From Clostridiales bacterium (GTDB lineage: Bacteria > Bacillota > Clostridia > Christensenellales > CAG-138): 64,000 nucleotides of DNA. The position numbers and the translations under genes are program-made. How positions within the stretch are numbered: the stretch's first letter is position 1; each line of letters begins with the position of its first letter. Positions 44,196 through 53,699 of the stretch are shown in pieces. The notes below the pieces were generated by a model. It searched no databases. It had not been told where the DNA came from and was given only the letters and a program-made list of their open reading frames with translations. The stretch lies in assembly GCA_012517905.1 (NCBI GenBank), contig JAAYUE010000035.1, forward strand, positions 1 to 64,000, written 5' to 3'.

Positions 44196-45491
44196 ATGGC
44201 AACACCGGTCATCATGCCGCGCCAGGGGCAGTCGGTCGAAAGCTGCATCATCACCGAATGGAAGAAAAAGGTAGGGGACGAAGTCCACGTCGGCGACGTG
44301 CTCTTTTCCTATGAAACGGACAAATCCACGTTTGAAGAGCAGGCAAAAGTGGACGGCACGCTGCTCGCCGTGTTTTATAACGCGGATGACGACGTTCCCG
44401 TCCTATTGAACGTTGCGGTCATCGGCAATCCCGGCGAGTCGTTTGCGGAGTTTGCGCCCGACGGCGCGGCGCCGGCTTCGGCGCCTGCCGCCGAGGCTTC
44501 CGTGCAGGCGGCGCCCGCTGCCGAACCCGCACCCGCCTCGCAGCCGACCGTCGCGCGGGCGGAGGGCGTTTCCCCGCGCGCGAAAAACACCGCCGAACGC
44601 CTCGGCGTCGATCCGGCGCAGGCGGCGCCGACCGGCCCGTATGGTCGCGTGATCGAGCGGGATGTGATCGCTCTGGCGGCCGAAGGACGCATTGGCAGCG
44701 GCCTCGGCGGACGCACGACCGCCGCGGACGAACCTGCGCCTGCCGCAGCGGCGCCCGCCGCCGCGCAGCCCGCCGCACCCGCCGCGGCCGACGCGCTGGC
44801 ATACGACGAGCTCAAGCTGCCGAACCTCCGCCGCATGATCGCCAAGACCATGCACGACAGCCTCGCCGAAATGGCGCAACTGACGCACAACACCACCTTT
44901 GACGCGACGAAAATCCTCGCGTTCCGCGAGAGCCTCAAGGCCGCGCCGTTGGGGATGGATCTGCCGAAAGTCACGATCAACGACATCATCCTCTTTGCAG
45001 TTTCGCGCGTGCTGACCAGACACGAGGGCCTCAACGCGCATATGCTCGGGGATAAGATCCGCTATTTCAAGCACGTCAATCTCGGCATCGCGGTGGATAC
45101 GCCGCGCGGCCTTCTGGTGCCGACGCTGTTTGCCGCCGAGACGAAGACGCTCGGGCAGATCGCGGCGGAGTCGAAGATGCTTGCCAAGTCCGCTGTGGAC
45201 GGCAGCGTCAACCCAGACCTTTTGCAGGGCGGCACGTTCACCATCAGCAACCTCGGCCTATATGGCATCGAGAGCTTTACGCCCGTGATCAATCCTCCGC
45301 AGGTCGCGCTGCTCGGCGTATGCAGTATCACGGAGCGCATCCGCACCGTGGACGGCCAGATCACGGCGTATCCCGCGATGGGACTGTCGCTGACGTACGA
45401 CCACCGCGCGGTGGACGGCGCGCCGGCGAGCCGCTTCCTGAAAGATCTGGTCACCGCGCTGGAGCACTTCGACATGCTTCTGATCGACTGA
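44196..45491 (+). CDS. 2-oxoacid dehydrogenase complex E2 (dihydrolipoyl acyltransferase)
   Basis: The 431 residues form an N-terminal lipoyl domain (lipoylated Lys in YETDKSTFE near residue 43), an Ala/Pro-rich linker, a peripheral-subunit-binding domain (SPRAKNTAERLGVDPA), another Ala/Pro linker, and the catalytic domain ending with DHRAVDGAPASRFL, the HxxxDG active site. It moves acyl groups from lipoamide to CoA. AAAGGAGG precedes the ATG. Being the first gene, before E3 and E1, it reverses the usual order. Pyruvate or acetoin are likely substrates of the complex, but this is not settled by E2. Confidence 0.94.
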   Translation: MATPVIMPRQGQSVESCIITEWKKKVGDEVHVGDVLFSYETDKSTFEEQAKVDGTLLAVFYNADDDVPVLLNVAVIGNPGESFAEFAPDGAAPASAPAAEASVQAAPAAEPAPASQPTVARAEGVSPRAKNTAERLGVDPAQAAPTGPYGRVIERDVIALAAEGRIGSGLGGRTTAADEPAPAAAAPAAAQPAAPAAADALAYDELKLPNLRRMIAKTMHDSLAEMAQLTHNTTFDATKILAFRESLKAAPLGMDLPKVTINDIILFAVSRVLTRHEGLNAHMLGDKIRYFKHVNLGIAVDTPRGLLVPTLFAAETKTLGQIAAESKMLAKSAVDGSVNPDLLQGGTFTISNLGLYGIESFTPVINPPQVALLGVCSITERIRTVDGQITAYPAMGLSLTYDHRAVDGAPASRFLKDLVTALEHFDMLLID

Positions 45492-45504
45492 GGAGGGCAA
45501 CGGA

Positions 45505-46869
45505 ATGACTCATGATTTAATCGTTCTCGGCGGCGGCCCCGCCGGTTATCTGGCCAGCGAGCGCGCGGGCCATGCGGGGCTGAGCGTGCTCTGTATCGAG
45601 GAACGCAGTCTCGGCGGCGTCTGCCTGAACGAAGGCTGTATTCCCACAAAGACGCTGCTCTACTCCGCTAAGGTCTACGACAGCGCGGCGCACGGCGAAA
45701 AATACGGCGTGTCCGCCGAGGGATTGACCATCGACCACGCGAAGGTCGTCGCCCGCAAGGACAAGGTCGTCAAGACGCTGGTCGCGGGCGTGTCGTCCGC
45801 GCTGAAGGCAAACCATGTGACGCTTATCAATGCGCGCGGCGTGATCACCGGAAAATCCGACGAAGGGTATACGGTCGAAGCGGGTGGGGAGACCCACACC
45901 GGCAAACGGCTCTTGATCGCGACCGGATCGTCTCCCGCAGTCCCGCCGATTCCCGGACTCAAAGAGGGGCTTGCCGGCGGATTCGTCTGCACCAACCGCG
46001 AAATCCTCGCGCTCAAAGAAAAACCGGAGCATCTCGTGGTCATCGGCGGCGGCGTGATCGGGCTGGAGCTGGCGAGCTATTTCACCTCCATCGGGTCCAA
46101 GGTGACCGTGATCGAAATGCTCGACCATATCGCGGGCGAAAACGACGCGGAGCTGGTCGCCATTCTCAAGAAGGGTTTTGAAAAGCGCGGCGTAACCTTC
46201 CACCTTTCGGCAAAGGTGACCGAGGTGACGGCGGGCGGCGTGAAATATGAAAAAGACGGTGTGGTGAGCGAGGCTGCCTGCGACAAGGTGCTGCTCTCCA
46301 TCGGACGGCGCGCCAATACGAAGGACGTCGGCCTCGAGAGCATCCATGTGCTCACCGAGCGCGGCGCGATCGTGACCGACGCGCACATGAAGACGAACCA
46401 GCCGGAAGTCTACGCGGCGGGGGACGTCAACGGAAAATCCATGCTGGCGCACACGGCTTACCGTGAGGCGGAGGTCGCCGTCAACACCATGCTCGGCAAA
46501 AAGGATACCATGCGGTATGAGGCCGTCCCGGGCGTGCTCTATACCAACCCGGAACTTTCCGCCGTCGGCGAGACGGAGGCGAGCGCGAAAGCGAAGGGCT
46601 TCGACGCGACCTGCGTGAAGATTCCGATGCGCTTCTCCGGCCGGTATCTGGCGGAGAACGAAGGCGGCGACGGGATGATGAAACTCGTGGTCAACAACGC
46701 CACGCGGCAGGTGCTCGGCGCGCAGGCGCTGAGCAACTACTCCAGCGAATTCATCGTTACGGTCGGCACGTTCATTGAACTGGGGCTGACCATCGACGAG
46801 ATCAAGGAGATCGTATTCCCGCATCCGACGGTATCCGAGATCATCCGCGAAGCCGTATTCCAGTATTGA
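45505..46869 (+). CDS. lpdA: Dihydrolipoyl dehydrogenase (E3)
   Basis: FAD flavoprotein of 454 residues that reoxidises dihydrolipoamide with NAD+. It shows the FAD motif LGGGPAGYLAS, the redox disulfide in GGVCLNEGCIPTKTLL near residue 37, the NAD-binding VIGGGVIGLELAS near 181, and the C-terminal HPTVSEIIREA dimer-interface histidine. There is no fused lipoyl domain. It starts 13 nt after the E2 gene with GGAGGG in between. Confidence 0.97.
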   Translation: MTHDLIVLGGGPAGYLASERAGHAGLSVLCIEERSLGGVCLNEGCIPTKTLLYSAKVYDSAAHGEKYGVSAEGLTIDHAKVVARKDKVVKTLVAGVSSALKANHVTLINARGVITGKSDEGYTVEAGGETHTGKRLLIATGSSPAVPPIPGLKEGLAGGFVCTNREILALKEKPEHLVVIGGGVIGLELASYFTSIGSKVTVIEMLDHIAGENDAELVAILKKGFEKRGVTFHLSAKVTEVTAGGVKYEKDGVVSEAACDKVLLSIGRRANTKDVGLESIHVLTERGAIVTDAHMKTNQPEVYAAGDVNGKSMLAHTAYREAEVAVNTMLGKKDTMRYEAVPGVLYTNPELSAVGETEASAKAKGFDATCVKIPMRFSGRYLAENEGGDGMMKLVVNNATRQVLGAQALSNYSSEFIVTVGTFIELGLTIDEIKEIVFPHPTVSEIIREAVFQY

Positions 46870-46905
46870 ATCGATTTGGTTTAGAATAGAGAAGGAGAAA
46901 AATTC

Positions 46906-49371
46906 ATGTCCAAGCAGCTATACGTCGACCCGAACGTGGTCAGAAAACCCGAAACGCTGTTGTTCCCGCCGATTCCGGTGAATCAGTATCAAAAGACGGT
47001 CAAGGACGAAAAGAAGAACTTCACGAAAGAGGAGTTCCTGAATATTTACCGCGACATGGCCTACATCCGCGAGTTTGAGACCATGCTCAACCTGATCAAG
47101 ACCACCAACGAATATTGCGGCGTGCAGTATAACCACCCCGGCCCGGCGCACCTCGGCATCGGACAGGAGGCGGCGTATGTCGGCGCGGCATACGAGCTCA
47201 CGCTGGACGACTATACGTTCGGCTCCCACAGAAGCCACGGTGAAATCCTCGCCAAGGGGCTGCGCTCCATTCAGATTCTCGAGGACGCAAAGCTGCTCGA
47301 AATCATGGAGAATTTCTTCGGCGGACGTACGTTTTCGGTGATCAAGGACAGCGGAAAGAGCGTGAAGGAAATCGCGATCAACTTCCTGCTGTACGGCATG
47401 ATGTGCGAAACGTTTGCGCGCAAAAACGGTTTTAACCAGGGACTTGGCGGCTCGATGCACGCGTTTTTCACGCCGTTCGGCATCTATCCGAACAACGCCA
47501 TCGTCGGCGGCAGCGGCAGCATCGCCCCGGGCGCGGCGCTCTTTAAACTGAGCAACAAAAAGCCGGGCATCGTCGTCTGCAACATTGGCGACGGCTCCAT
47601 CGCCTGCGGACCCGTCTGGGAAGGGCTCATGATCTCCGCGATGGATCAGGTCCGCACACTCTGGGGCGAAAACGGCGGCGGCATGCCGATCATCTTCAAC
47701 ATCAACGACAACTTCTATGGCATGGGCGGCCAGACCCGCGGTGAAACGATGGGCTACGACATGGTCGCGCGCATCGCGGCGGGCGTCATGCCGTCCGCCA
47801 TGCACGCCGAGCGCGTGGACGGCTTTAACCCGCTGGCGGTCATCGACGCGTACCGCAGGAAGATTCCTGTCGCCAAGGCGGAAGGGCCGGTGCTGCTGGA
47901 TCTCGTGACCTACCGGTTCAGCGGGCACAGCCCGTCGGACTCGAGCACCTACCGTACCAAGGAAGAGATCGAAGCCTGGGAAGCGCAGGATTCCATCGCG
48001 ACGTTCGGAAAGCAGATGATCGAGGCAAAGATCGCAACACAGGACGAGCTGGACGCCGTCTGGGCGGCGATCAAGGACAATATGCTGCGCAATATGAAGC
48101 TCGCCATCGACGAGGCAGTTTCGCCGCGCATCGACGTATTCGGCGCGGAGAGCGACTATATCGGAAACCTTATGTTCTCCGATCAGACCGTGCGCTCATT
48201 TGATATGAGCCGCAAGCCGGACGTGCTGCTGCCGCGCGAGGAATGCCCGCGCATCCAGCTGCTCTCCAAAAGAGCGCGTTTCGGGCTGGAGGCGGACGGG
48301 AAACCCGTCAGTAAAAACCGCGTCTATCAGCTGCGCGACGGCATTGCCGAACCCATCATCAACAAGTTCTACGAGGACCCGACGCTCGTCGCGTTCGGCG
48401 AGGACGTTCGCGACTGGGGCGGCGCGTTTGCGGTATACCGCGGTATGACGGAAGCGATTCCGTATCATCGCCTGTTCAACACGCCCATCTCCGAGGCGGG
48501 CATCGTCGGCGCCGCCATCGGCTATGCCATGAGCGGCGGGCGCGCGGTCGCCGAGCTTATGTACTGCGATTTTCTGGGCAGGGCGGGTGACGAAATCTTC
48601 AACCAGCTCTGCAAGTGGCAGTCCATGAGCGCGGGCATGCTCAAGATGCCGGTCGTGCTGCGCATGAGCGTCGGCTCTAAATACGGCGCGCAGCATTCGC
48701 AGGACTGGAGCGCGCTGGTCGCGCACATCCCCGGCCTCAAGGTCGTGTTTCCGGCGACGCCGTATGACGCGAAGGGACTCATGCAGTCCGCGCTCAACGG
48801 CACAGACCCGGTCATCTTCCTCGAAAGCCAGCGCATCTACGACGTTGCGGAGCTCTTCCATACGGAGGGCGTGCCGGAGCAGGAGTATGAAATTCCGTTC
48901 GGCGAGCCGGATGTGAAGCGCGTCGGCAAGGACGTGACCATCCTCTCCATCGGCGCGACGCTCTACCGCGTGACCAAGGCCGCGGACATGCTGCAGGAGC
49001 AGTATGGCATTTCGGCGGAGATCATCGACGCGCGCTCGCTCGTTCCGTTCAACTACGAACCCGTGATCGAGAGCGTCAAAAAGACCGGGCGCATCGTCGT
49101 CACCGGCGACGCCTGCGAACGCAACAGCTTCATGCGCAACCTCGCGAGCAACATCGCCGAGCTGGCGTTCGATTATCTCGACGCGCCGCCCGTCGTCGTT
49201 GGCGCGAAAAACTGGATTACGCCCGCGCACGAGATGGAAAATGCGTTCTTCCCGCAGCCGGAGTGGATTGTAGACGCGATTTCGGAGCGCATCCTGCCGC
49301 TGAAAGGACATGTCTGCAAGCATAACTTTACCCAGCTCGAGCAGATTCGCGAGAACAAGCGCGGCATCTGA
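46906..49371 (+). CDS. Fused E1 alpha-beta 2-oxoacid dehydrogenase component
   Basis: TPP-dependent decarboxylase of 821 residues joining E1 alpha and E1 beta. In the first half, GDGSIACGP near residue 228 and INDNFYGMGG give the GDG...NN TPP/Mg motif, and SHRSHGEILAKG and SGHSPSDSSTYR are E1-alpha-like. From about 470 the beta half begins (GIAEPIINKFYEDPTLVAFG) with ISEAGIVGAAIGYAMSG. The alpha half carries an extra segment of about 50 residues before GLGGSMHAF. Normally these are two genes. Substrate could be pyruvate, acetoin or a branched 2-oxoacid. Confidence 0.93.
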   Translation: MSKQLYVDPNVVRKPETLLFPPIPVNQYQKTVKDEKKNFTKEEFLNIYRDMAYIREFETMLNLIKTTNEYCGVQYNHPGPAHLGIGQEAAYVGAAYELTLDDYTFGSHRSHGEILAKGLRSIQILEDAKLLEIMENFFGGRTFSVIKDSGKSVKEIAINFLLYGMMCETFARKNGFNQGLGGSMHAFFTPFGIYPNNAIVGGSGSIAPGAALFKLSNKKPGIVVCNIGDGSIACGPVWEGLMISAMDQVRTLWGENGGGMPIIFNINDNFYGMGGQTRGETMGYDMVARIAAGVMPSAMHAERVDGFNPLAVIDAYRRKIPVAKAEGPVLLDLVTYRFSGHSPSDSSTYRTKEEIEAWEAQDSIATFGKQMIEAKIATQDELDAVWAAIKDNMLRNMKLAIDEAVSPRIDVFGAESDYIGNLMFSDQTVRSFDMSRKPDVLLPREECPRIQLLSKRARFGLEADGKPVSKNRVYQLRDGIAEPIINKFYEDPTLVAFGEDVRDWGGAFAVYRGMTEAIPYHRLFNTPISEAGIVGAAIGYAMSGGRAVAELMYCDFLGRAGDEIFNQLCKWQSMSAGMLKMPVVLRMSVGSKYGAQHSQDWSALVAHIPGLKVVFPATPYDAKGLMQSALNGTDPVIFLESQRIYDVAELFHTEGVPEQEYEIPFGEPDVKRVGKDVTILSIGATLYRVTKAADMLQEQYGISAEIIDARSLVPFNYEPVIESVKKTGRIVVTGDACERNSFMRNLASNIAELAFDYLDAPPVVVGAKNWITPAHEMENAFFPQPEWIVDAISERILPLKGHVCKHNFTQLEQIRENKRGI

Positions 49372-49403
49372 CGGATTTTACGTCAAACTGGCGGCGGATA
49401 TGA

Positions 49404-49409
49404 TATAAT
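49404..49409 (+). promoter_or_regulatory. Extended -10 promoter before transketolase
   Basis: TGATATAAT is an extended -10 element (TGn plus perfect TATAAT) with no good -35. It predicts a leader of about 130 nt holding a possible CCGGTC/GACCGG hairpin. Confidence 0.5.
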
Positions 49410-49547
49410 ATTCGTCGCCATACTTTTGTATTGCCGAAAAGCGCGTCTTCGGACCAATCAGTCGGGTGATATGCACTCTGCCGATCCGGTCAGGGTCGTG
49501 CGGACCGACCGGAATCATGGATGTACATCGAAAAAGGAGATAGATAG

Positions 49548-51530
49548 ATGAAACAGATCGAACAGAAAGCGATTACCACAATCCGTTTCCTCGCAGCGGA
49601 GGCCGTTCAAAAGGCGAACAGCGGCCATCCGGGCCTGCCCATCGGTTCCGCGCCGATGGCGTTTACGCTCTGGAAGCAGATGCGACACGATCCGAAGGAC
49701 ACCAAGTGGGCCGGACGGGACCGCTTCGTGCTCTCCGCCGGACACGCGTCCATGCTTGAATACTCGCTGCTGCATCTCTTTGGCTACGGCCTGCCGCTGG
49801 AAGAGCTGGAGCGCTTCCGCCAGTGGGGCAGCAAAACGCCCGGGCATCCGGAGTTTGGCCACACCGTCGGGGTGGAGACCACCACCGGTCCGCTGGGACA
49901 GGGCATTGCCAACGCGGTCGGCATGGCGATGGCCGAGGCGCGGCTTGCGGCGGAATTCAACCGCGAGGGGTATCCGGTTGTCGATAACTACACCTATGCG
50001 CTGACCGGCGACGGCTGCCTGATGGAGGGCGTCGCATCGGAGGCCGCGTCGCTCGCTGGCCATCTCGGTCTTGGAAAACTGATTTTGCTCTACGACCGCA
50101 ACGAGATCACGATCGAGGGCGGCACGAGCCTTGCGTTCACCGAGGATGTCGGCAAGCGCTTCGAAGCCTACGGCTGGACGGTACAGCACGTTGCCGACGG
50201 CGAGGATACGGAAGCGATCGCCAAAGCGATCGACGCCGCAAAAGCGGACAGGACGCATCCTTCGCTGATCATCGTCCGCACCGAAATCGCGCACGGCACG
50301 CCGAAGGCGAACTCCGCCAGCGCGCACGGCGAGCCGCTCGGCGAAGAGGCGATCAAGGCCATGCGCGCGTATTATCACTGGGACGAGGAGCCGTTCGCGG
50401 TTCCCGAGGACGTGCGCGCCTATTTCGCAGAGCTCCAGACGGGCTACAGCAAGCAGCATGCGGACTACGACGCGATGTTCGAAGGCTATCAAAAAGCATA
50501 TCCCGACCTCTATGAAAAGTGGGTCGCCTGGCACGAAACCAAGTTGCCGGAGGCGCTGAAGCAGGACCCGCGGCTATGGGGCGCATCCGGCTCGAAAGCC
50601 ACCCGCGCGGTCAGTGGCGAAATCCTCAACATCTTTGCGGAATATATGCCGAACCTGTTCGGCGGCAGCGCGGACCTTGCGCCGTCCAACAAGACGGAAC
50701 TCAAGGGCAAGGGGTTCTACGGCGCGGAAAACCGCCTCGGCGCAAATGTCCACTTCGGCATCCGCGAGTTTGCCATGGCGGCGATTTCCAACGGCATCCA
50801 GCTTTACGGCGGATTCCATGCGTTCTGCGCGACCTTCCTCGTGTTTACGGACTATCTCAAGCCCGCGCTGCGCCTTTCGGCCATCATGCACCAGCCCGTG
50901 GTCTATGTCATGACGCACGACAGCATCGGCGTCGGCGAGGACGGCCCGACGCATCAGCCGGTCGAGCACCTCGCGGCGCTTCGCGCAACGCCCGGCACGC
51001 TCGTCTTCCGCCCGGCGGATGCGAAAGAGACCGCCTGCAGCTACATCATGGCGTTTGAGGCGGACAAGCCCTCCGTGCTTGCGCTGACAAGGCAAAATCT
51101 GCCGCAGTACGCCGAAACGGGCGAGGGCGCTTACCGCGGCGGCTATGTTCTGCGCGACGCAAAGAACGGCAGGCCGGACGTCATCCTCATGGCGAGCGGC
51201 AGCGAGGTGGAGCTTCTCTACAAGGCCGCCGATCTGCTGGAAGCGGACGGGATTTCCAGCCGCCTTGTCTCCATGCCCTGTCTGGACCTCTTCGACGAGC
51301 AGGACGCGGCCTATCGGGAGAGCGTGCTGCCGAACGGCGTGCGCGCGCGCGTCGCGGTCGAAGCGGCGTCCGCCTACAGCTGGGATCGCTACGTCGGGCT
51401 CGACGGCGAGACCGTCTGCCTCGATCACTTCGGCGCTTCTGCGCCGGCGGGCATCCTCTTCAAAGAGTTCGGCTTTACGGCGGAGAACGTCGCAAGCGCC
51501 GCGAAGAAGAGCATCGCCAAGGCGAAGTAA
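49548..51530 (+). CDS. tkt: Transketolase
   Basis: Full-length TPP enzyme of 660 residues that moves two-carbon ketol units in the pentose phosphate pathway. Typical motifs are visible: [15 protein letters not shown] near residue 22, [17 protein letters not shown] near 112, the TPP motif [15 protein letters not shown] near 152, and [18 protein letters not shown] near 465 in the pyrimidine domain. AAAAAGGAGATAG precedes the ATG. It has its own promoter but lies on the strand of the E2-E3-E1 operon. The link to the dehydrogenase may simply be shared TPP chemistry and central metabolism. Confidence 0.97.
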   Translation: MKQIEQKAITTIRFLAAEAVQKANSGHPGLPIGSAPMAFTLWKQMRHDPKDTKWAGRDRFVLSAGHASMLEYSLLHLFGYGLPLEELERFRQWGSKTPGHPEFGHTVGVETTTGPLGQGIANAVGMAMAEARLAAEFNREGYPVVDNYTYALTGDGCLMEGVASEAASLAGHLGLGKLILLYDRNEITIEGGTSLAFTEDVGKRFEAYGWTVQHVADGEDTEAIAKAIDAAKADRTHPSLIIVRTEIAHGTPKANSASAHGEPLGEEAIKAMRAYYHWDEEPFAVPEDVRAYFAELQTGYSKQHADYDAMFEGYQKAYPDLYEKWVAWHETKLPEALKQDPRLWGASGSKATRAVSGEILNIFAEYMPNLFGGSADLAPSNKTELKGKGFYGAENRLGANVHFGIREFAMAAISNGIQLYGGFHAFCATFLVFTDYLKPALRLSAIMHQPVVYVMTHDSIGVGEDGPTHQPVEHLAALRATPGTLVFRPADAKETACSYIMAFEADKPSVLALTRQNLPQYAETGEGAYRGGYVLRDAKNGRPDVILMASGSEVELLYKAADLLEADGISSRLVSMPCLDLFDEQDAAYRESVLPNGVRARVAVEAASAYSWDRYVGLDGETVCLDHFGASAPAGILFKEFGFTAENVASAAKKSIAKAK

Positions 51531-51543
51531 AAATGCGAACGGA

Positions 51544-51565
51544 CGGACCCGGTTGCGGGTCCGTT
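51544..51565 (+). other. GC hairpin between tkt and lplA
   Basis: CGGACCC and GGGTCCG form a stem around an 8-nt loop with only a weak T tail. It may be a leaky terminator or a processing site. Confidence 0.4.
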
Positions 51566-51588
51566 TCGTAAAAAAGGAGCGACTGCGA

Positions 51589-52557
51589 TTGAATCGGTTT
51601 CTGATGACGGACGGCACGGACCCCTATGAAAACCTCGCGCTGGAAGAGCTGCTCTTTGAGACGCAGGGGACGGGCGCGACCTTCTACCTCTGGCAAAACG
51701 AACGCACGGTCGTCATCGGCCGGAACCAGAACGCTTGGCACGAATGCCGGGTCGAACTGCTCGAGAGCGAGGGCGGCAAGCTCGCCCGCCGCTCGTCCGG
51801 CGGCGGCGCGGTGTTTCACGACCTCGGCAACCTGAACTTTACGTTTCTGCTGCCGCGGGAAAACTACGACCTCGCGCGCCAGCTCGGCGTGATTCAAAAG
51901 GCCGCGGCGAAGTTCGGCATAGACACCTCGTTCACCGGCCGAAACGATCTCGTGCTGACGGAGACGGGCGCGAAGTTCTCCGGCAACGCGTTCCGCTTTT
52001 CAAACAGCGTCGCGCTGCATCACGGCACGATTCTGATTTCGGCGGACTTTGCCAACCTTGGCCGGTATCTCGCGCCCTCCAAGATGAAGCTGGAGGCGAA
52101 GGGCGTCAAGAGCGTGGTCAGCCGTGTGGCCAACCTCGGCGAGCAGAACCCCGCGCTGACCGTGGCGTCGATGAAGCTAGCGCTTATGGAAGCGTTTGAG
52201 GCCGAGTATGGCCCATACGAACCGCACAGCTGGGAACTGATCGACAAAGAAGCGCTGGAAGCAAAGCGGCGGACCTACGCCTCCTGGGAATGGAAGTTCG
52301 GCACGACGCCCGCGTTCAACGTGTCGCTTGAAAACCGCTTCGACTTCGGCTGCGTGGAGCTGCTGCTCAACGTGCAAAACGGCGTGGTCAAATCCGCCGT
52401 GTGCTACACGGATGCGATGGACGACACGCTGGCGAAGCGCGTCGAAGGGCTTGTGACCGGCTGCGCCTATGGCAGCGGCGCGCTCTGCGCGCGCCTTGGC
52501 GGCGGCGGCGCGCAAGAGGCGGCGATCGCCGACTTTCTGGCGAAGCAGACGTTCTGA
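51589..52557 (+). CDS. lplA: Lipoate-protein ligase A
   Basis: Attaches lipoate to E2 lipoyl lysines through lipoyl-AMP. The 322 residues show the family's DPYENLALEELLF start, RRSSGGGAVFHDLGNLNF (lipoate/ATP loop) near residue 66, and GRNDLVLTETGAKFSGNAF near 121. The C-terminal accessory domain is present. The start is TTG at 51589 behind AAAAAGGAG; the track ORF begins far upstream inside tkt. Its position after the dehydrogenase operon suggests that it lipoylates the E2 encoded 6 kb upstream using scavenged lipoate. Confidence 0.94.
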   Translation: MNRFLMTDGTDPYENLALEELLFETQGTGATFYLWQNERTVVIGRNQNAWHECRVELLESEGGKLARRSSGGGAVFHDLGNLNFTFLLPRENYDLARQLGVIQKAAAKFGIDTSFTGRNDLVLTETGAKFSGNAFRFSNSVALHHGTILISADFANLGRYLAPSKMKLEAKGVKSVVSRVANLGEQNPALTVASMKLALMEAFEAEYGPYEPHSWELIDKEALEAKRRTYASWEWKFGTTPAFNVSLENRFDFGCVELLLNVQNGVVKSAVCYTDAMDDTLAKRVEGLVTGCAYGSGALCARLGGGGAQEAAIADFLAKQTF

Positions 52558-52584
52558 ATTGCACTACTGAAACGGACATGACAA

Positions 52585-52608
52585 AGAGGCGGGGAAATCC
52601 CCGCCTCT
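52585..52608 (+). terminator. Hairpin between lplA and the SPFH gene
   Basis: AGAGGCGGGG and CCCCGCCTCT form a 10-bp stem around AAAT. The T runs are weak on both strands. Confidence 0.6.
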
Positions 52609-52626
52609 GTTGCGTTACGTTTGCGA

Positions 52627-53472
52627 TTATTGACCCAGTCCGATGTCCACGAGCGTGTCGCTGCCGCTGGTGACCTTGGGCAGCTGGCCGTCCCATTTCT
52701 GCAGCGTTTCATAGCGCAGCAGCATGTCGTTGAGCGACTCTGCGATGGTTCGGTTGCTTTCCGCGGTCGCGTCCGCGAGCAGCTTGATCTTGTCCGCCTC
52801 CGCCTGCGCGGCGATGACCTGCTTCTGCGCTTCGGTGTTGGCGATGACGAGCGCCTGCTCCTGCTCGGTGCGCGTCTTGATCAGGTTCTGTTCGGCGACC
52901 TGCTTGGCCTCGATGGCGCTGATGTACTCCTCGGTGAAGTCCCAGTTGATGATGTTGAGATCGTCCACATAGATGCCGTATTCGTTCAGCTTCGTGTTGA
53001 GGTTTTCATCGAGCAGCACGCTGACCTCGCCGCGCGTGCTGACGAGCTGCTGCGCGGTGTAGTTCGCCGTGACGGCCTTGAGCACTTCGTTGATCGCGGG
53101 GACGACGAGCACGTCGTCATATCCCAGGCCGACTTGCTTGTAGATCTCCGCGCTCGAGGATTTGTTGATGTGGTAGTTGACCGCGATGACCGTTGAAACC
53201 GTCTGCAAATCCTTGCTGAAGGCTTCGGTCGTGACTTCGGTCTTCACGATTCGGTTGTTGATGGCGATCACCCGCTGCGCAAACGGCACCTTGAGATGGA
53301 TGCCCTCCTGCAGCACGGCGGGGCTGACGCGGCCGAACGTGAGCACGACGCCCGTCTGTCCCGCTTCGACGACGACGATGCTGCCGCCGAGCACGGCAAT
53401 GATCACGACGAGCAGTATGATGGCGACGGTGATTTTGCCGACAGCCAGATTTCCAGCCTTATCTCTGAACAT
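52627..53472 (-). CDS. SPFH/prohibitin family membrane protein (HflC-like)
   Basis: The 281-residue protein has an N-terminal membrane helix (VGKITVAIILLVVIIAVLGG) followed by an SPFH domain (VEAGQTGVVLTFGRV to about residue 190) and an Ala/Glu/Gln-rich coiled coil (AEAQKQVIAAQAEADKI-type repeats). SPFH proteins form ring-like membrane scaffolds and often regulate proteases or membrane organisation. The track starts 46 codons earlier; the ATG at 53472 has AAAGGAG about 6 nt upstream. No nfeD or ftsH gene is adjacent, so its partner is unknown. Confidence 0.9.
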   Translation of the reverse strand: MFRDKAGNLAVGKITVAIILLVVIIAVLGGSIVVVEAGQTGVVLTFGRVSPAVLQEGIHLKVPFAQRVIAINNRIVKTEVTTEAFSKDLQTVSTVIAVNYHINKSSSAEIYKQVGLGYDDVLVVPAINEVLKAVTANYTAQQLVSTRGEVSVLLDENLNTKLNEYGIYVDDLNIINWDFTEEYISAIEAKQVAEQNLIKTRTEQEQALVIANTEAQKQVIAAQAEADKIKLLADATAESNRTIAESLNDMLLRYETLQKWDGQLPKVTSGSDTLVDIGLGQ

Positions 53473-53502
53473 AAAACACTCCTTTTCTGTCATCTGTCCC
53501 TT

Positions 53503-53531
53503 AGTATAACATATGTGCCGGCCGGATTGAA
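53503..53531 (-). promoter_or_regulatory. Promoter of the SPFH gene
   Basis: Minus-strand -35 TTCAAT (53526-53531), 17-nt spacer, -10 TATACT (53503-53508). A GCCGGC inverted repeat flanks the -35. Confidence 0.5.
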
Positions 53532-53594
53532 TGCCGGCGCGCAGACCAAAAGCGAACGTGCTGTGAAATCGCTCCCGTTCGCCGCAAACAGGCA

Positions 53595-53619
53595 AAACGG
53601 CGGGGGGCACCCGCCGTTT
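53595..53619 (-). terminator. Terminator after the xdh gene
   Basis: On the minus strand AAACGGCGGG and CCCGCCGTTT form a 10-bp stem with a 5-nt loop and end in TTTTG. It separates xdh from the SPFH gene. The rest of 53473-53699 holds only the SPFH promoter. Confidence 0.7.
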
Positions 53620-53699
53620 CGTATGGAGGAATCAACAGACCGGATCGTCCGGCCGCCGTCGGGTTTCGATCACAAACCGCGCGGCGCCGAACCGAGGAC

